Assembly: GCA_026392555.1 (NCBI GenBank)
Contig: JAPLBW010000090.1
Coordinates: forward strand, 2,125-10,632
Source: Actinomycetota bacterium
GTDB lineage: Bacteria > Actinomycetota > Actinomycetes > UBA12327
Length of the DNA: 8,508 nucleotides
Direction: 5' to 3'
The notes beneath the pieces were generated by a model. That model saw only the letters and a program-made list of their open reading frames with translations, searched no databases and had not been told where the DNA came from. Positions 7,094-8,508 of the stretch are shown here, piece by piece. How positions within the stretch are numbered: the first letter of the stretch is position 1; every line of letters begins with the position of its first letter. The position numbers and the translations under genes were made by a program.

Positions 7094-8320
7094 GGAGAGC
7101 GTGAAAACCGCGACGCACTCGACGTGATGAGTCATGGGAAACAGGTCATAGGCCGTCAGCTCGCCAAGTTCATAACCTTGTGCCGCAAAGAGTGCAACAT
7201 CACGAGCCAGGGCCGCAGGATCACAGGCCACGTAGACCACCACTCGAGGCTTTACGCCACAAATCATGCCCACGATGGATGCGCCCGCTCCCTTGCGCGG
7301 TGGATCGAGCACGACGATGTCAGGCGCATCGAGCTGTTGCGGGTCAGCCTGCTGGCGCAGCCACTTATCTACCCGCTCATGCACGACCTTGACCGTCTTG
7401 AGGTCCTTGAGGTTGCGCTCCCCATCGCGACACGATGCTGCTTCGGACTCCACCGCAACAACATCACTGACTAACGGCGCTAACGCTCCAGCAAACAATC
7501 CCACTCCTGCGTACAGGTCCCACACCACATCGCTGGGCCGTGGCTGCGCTGCGGTGATCACCGCGTCAACCAATACCGCCGGGGCGGAGGGATGGACTTG
7601 CCAAAAACCATCAACGCGCGAGCGCCACAATCGGTCCACAGCATCATTAACCAACGTCGCCGGTCCCAAGGCTTGGTGCTTGGTGCCATCGCGGTACTCG
7701 ACCAAAACCGACGTTTCGTTGGTTTCTACCGTGGGACCCACAGGAGCGGCCACCATCACGGATTCGGCCCCTGGCCACGTCGCGCCAAATACTTCCGCCT
7801 CGAGAACACGCGGGTGCGCAATCGCGCAGTCCTGCAAGGCCACGACATCGTGTGAACGTGATCGGCGCAATCCTGCGTGCCCCTGCTCATCAATCGCGAA
7901 TCGCATGCGCGTTCGCCAATGCAAACCTTCAGGTTGTCCGGCTACTCCGGGGACTTCTTGCACCACAATCTCGCGGTCAATACCAGCTAGGCGCTTGAGT
8001 TGCTCAGCAACAACGGCTGCTTTGAGTTCACGCTGCCCCTTTAAGGACACGTGCTGCCAATCGCACCCACCACAGCCACCAGGACCGGAGACTGCACATT
8101 GCGAATCAACACGCTCTGGTGATGGCGTCACAATCTCAACGGCATCGCCACGCAAGTAGCGCGAATCTTCTTTACCGTCGGTGATCTCAACAATCACTCG
8201 CTCACCGGGCAGGCTGTGTCGGACGAAGATGGCGCGCCCATCGTGACGAGCAACGCAAAATCCGCCATGGGCCACGGATCCGACTTTGACTTCATAACGC
8301 TGGCCAATCAGGGAAGTCAT
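7091..8320 (-). CDS. Class I SAM-dependent RNA m5U methyltransferase (TrmA/RlmD family)
   Basis: This 409-residue protein should methylate carbon 5 of a uridine in rRNA or tRNA, using S-adenosylmethionine. The N-terminal 60 or so residues form a TRAM RNA-binding domain (GQRYEVKVGSVAHGGFCVARHDGRAIF begins at 6; PGERV at 38-42). The RlmD-type [4Fe-4S] cysteines are Cys75, Cys83 and Cys86 (GGCGGCDWQH) and Cys165. The SAM-binding motif is DLYAGVGLFAG (268-278), preceded by FWQVHPSA (239-246), where a His replaces the Asn of the commoner FFQVN form. DPPRKG is at 339-344, the catalytic nucleophile is Cys366 (YVACDPAALARD) and the general-base Glu is 401 (HHVECVAVF). All catalytic parts are intact. 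Sequence alone does not tell the target base, so no rlmC/rlmD/trmA symbol is given. The start ATG overlaps the stop of the upstream permease gene (ATGA) and has no strong ribosome binding site, which suggests translational coupling. Confidence 0.93.
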   Translation of the reverse strand: MTSLIGQRYEVKVGSVAHGGFCVARHDGRAIFVRHSLPGERVIVEITDGKEDSRYLRGDAVEIVTPSPERVDSQCAVSGPGGCGGCDWQHVSLKGQRELKAAVVAEQLKRLAGIDREIVVQEVPGVAGQPEGLHWRTRMRFAIDEQGHAGLRRSRSHDVVALQDCAIAHPRVLEAEVFGATWPGAESVMVAAPVGPTVETNETSVLVEYRDGTKHQALGPATLVNDAVDRLWRSRVDGFWQVHPSAPAVLVDAVITAAQPRPSDVVWDLYAGVGLFAGALAPLVSDVVAVESEAASCRDGERNLKDLKTVKVVHERVDKWLRQQADPQQLDAPDIVVLDPPRKGAGASIVGMICGVKPRVVVYVACDPAALARDVALFAAQGYELGELTAYDLFPMTHHVECVAVFTLS

Positions 8321-8508
8321 GGGGTCCGATCAGTGGAAGGGGGTGTTCCTGAAATCTCATTATCAACGAAGGCCTCAGCGACCTCAGGGGCCGGTTGACC
8401 ACGGCGGACTGATCCGGGTGCCTCAGACTCCGGGCGATCATCAATTCCCTTGCTCGACAGCAGTTGCCAAGGAACGCTGACCAACATCACACCGGGGGTA
8501 AACAGCAG
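8317..8508 (-). CDS. Probable APC-family permease, C-terminal end (5' truncated)
   Basis: On the minus strand the frame is open from the window edge to the TGA at 8319-8317, 63 residues. It begins with a hydrophobic stretch (LLFTPGVMLVSVPWQLLSS) and continues as a hydrophilic, acidic and Pro-rich tail ending in STDRTP. The opening block resembles the conserved C-terminus of actinobacterial APC-superfamily permeases that sit next to this kind of RNA methyltransferase gene, for example Rv2690c beside Rv2689c in Mycobacterium tuberculosis as I recall it. The gene reads without a stop and its TGA overlaps the methyltransferase ATG by the ATGA arrangement, both of which support a real coding end. 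The transported substrate cannot be told; some relatives are linked to potassium uptake genes. The coding call is good, the family call moderate. Confidence 0.6.
   Translation of the reverse strand: MLFTPGVMLVSVPWQLLSSKGIDDRPESEAPGSVRRGQPAPEVAEAFVDNEISGTPPSTDRTP

Noticed and set aside
7266..8159. Plus-strand open frame opposite the methyltransferase (297 codons)
   Set aside because: It is rich in Ser, Thr, Ala and Arg, as expected from an antisense frame of a GC-rich gene. The minus-strand protein has complete catalytic motifs.
1..8508. CRISPR arrays, insertion sequences, tRNA or rRNA genes, toxin-antitoxin or defence genes
   Set aside because: No regularly spaced repeats, transposase motifs, terminal inverted repeats, tRNA-like folds or defence domains were seen. 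The window is filled by core metabolic and housekeeping genes.

Overview
The window looks like an ordinary chromosomal stretch from a member of the Actinomycetota with moderately high GC. The evidence is an actinobacterial-type HRDC/ribonuclease D C-terminus, a Dxs and an AcnA-type aconitase with actinobacterial sequence flavour, TANNNT -10 elements, one gene that looks leaderless, and a DtxR/IdeR-type iron box. The gene order also resembles what I remember of other actinobacteria: a ribonuclease D-like gene converging on dxs, and an RNA methyltransferase next to an APC permease. The genus cannot be read from this sequence. I see no mobile element, phage gene, CRISPR array, rRNA or tRNA.

Layout. 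Plus strand, left part: the C-terminal end of a ribonuclease D-like gene (1-453); a 43-bp gap carrying a 19-bp iron box; an FTR1-family iron permease (497-1348); and a protein of unknown function that is probably read from a leaderless mRNA (1421-2281). This gene meets dxs tail to tail with only 5 bp between the stop codons. Minus strand, right part, in order of transcription: the 3' end of a probable APC-family permease (8508-8317), overlapping by ATGA a TRAM-domain, iron-sulfur RNA m5U methyltransferase (8320-7091), then aconitase (6972-4312) and 1-deoxy-D-xylulose-5-phosphate synthase (4206-2287). All gaps are about 120 bp or shorter, so no long stretch is empty.

Function. dxs is the first committed step of the MEP isoprenoid pathway and acn a core TCA-cycle enzyme; the methyltransferase modifies rRNA or tRNA. 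Iron is a loose common theme. The permease probably imports iron under DtxR/IdeR control, and aconitase and the methyltransferase both carry [4Fe-4S] cysteine sets. This may be coincidence. The points most worth following up are the iron box in front of an FTR1 gene with no efeO/efeB beside it, the unrecognised 286-residue protein with a leaderless-type start, and the short dyad inside the dxs promoter spacer. I do not see a new multi-gene system.
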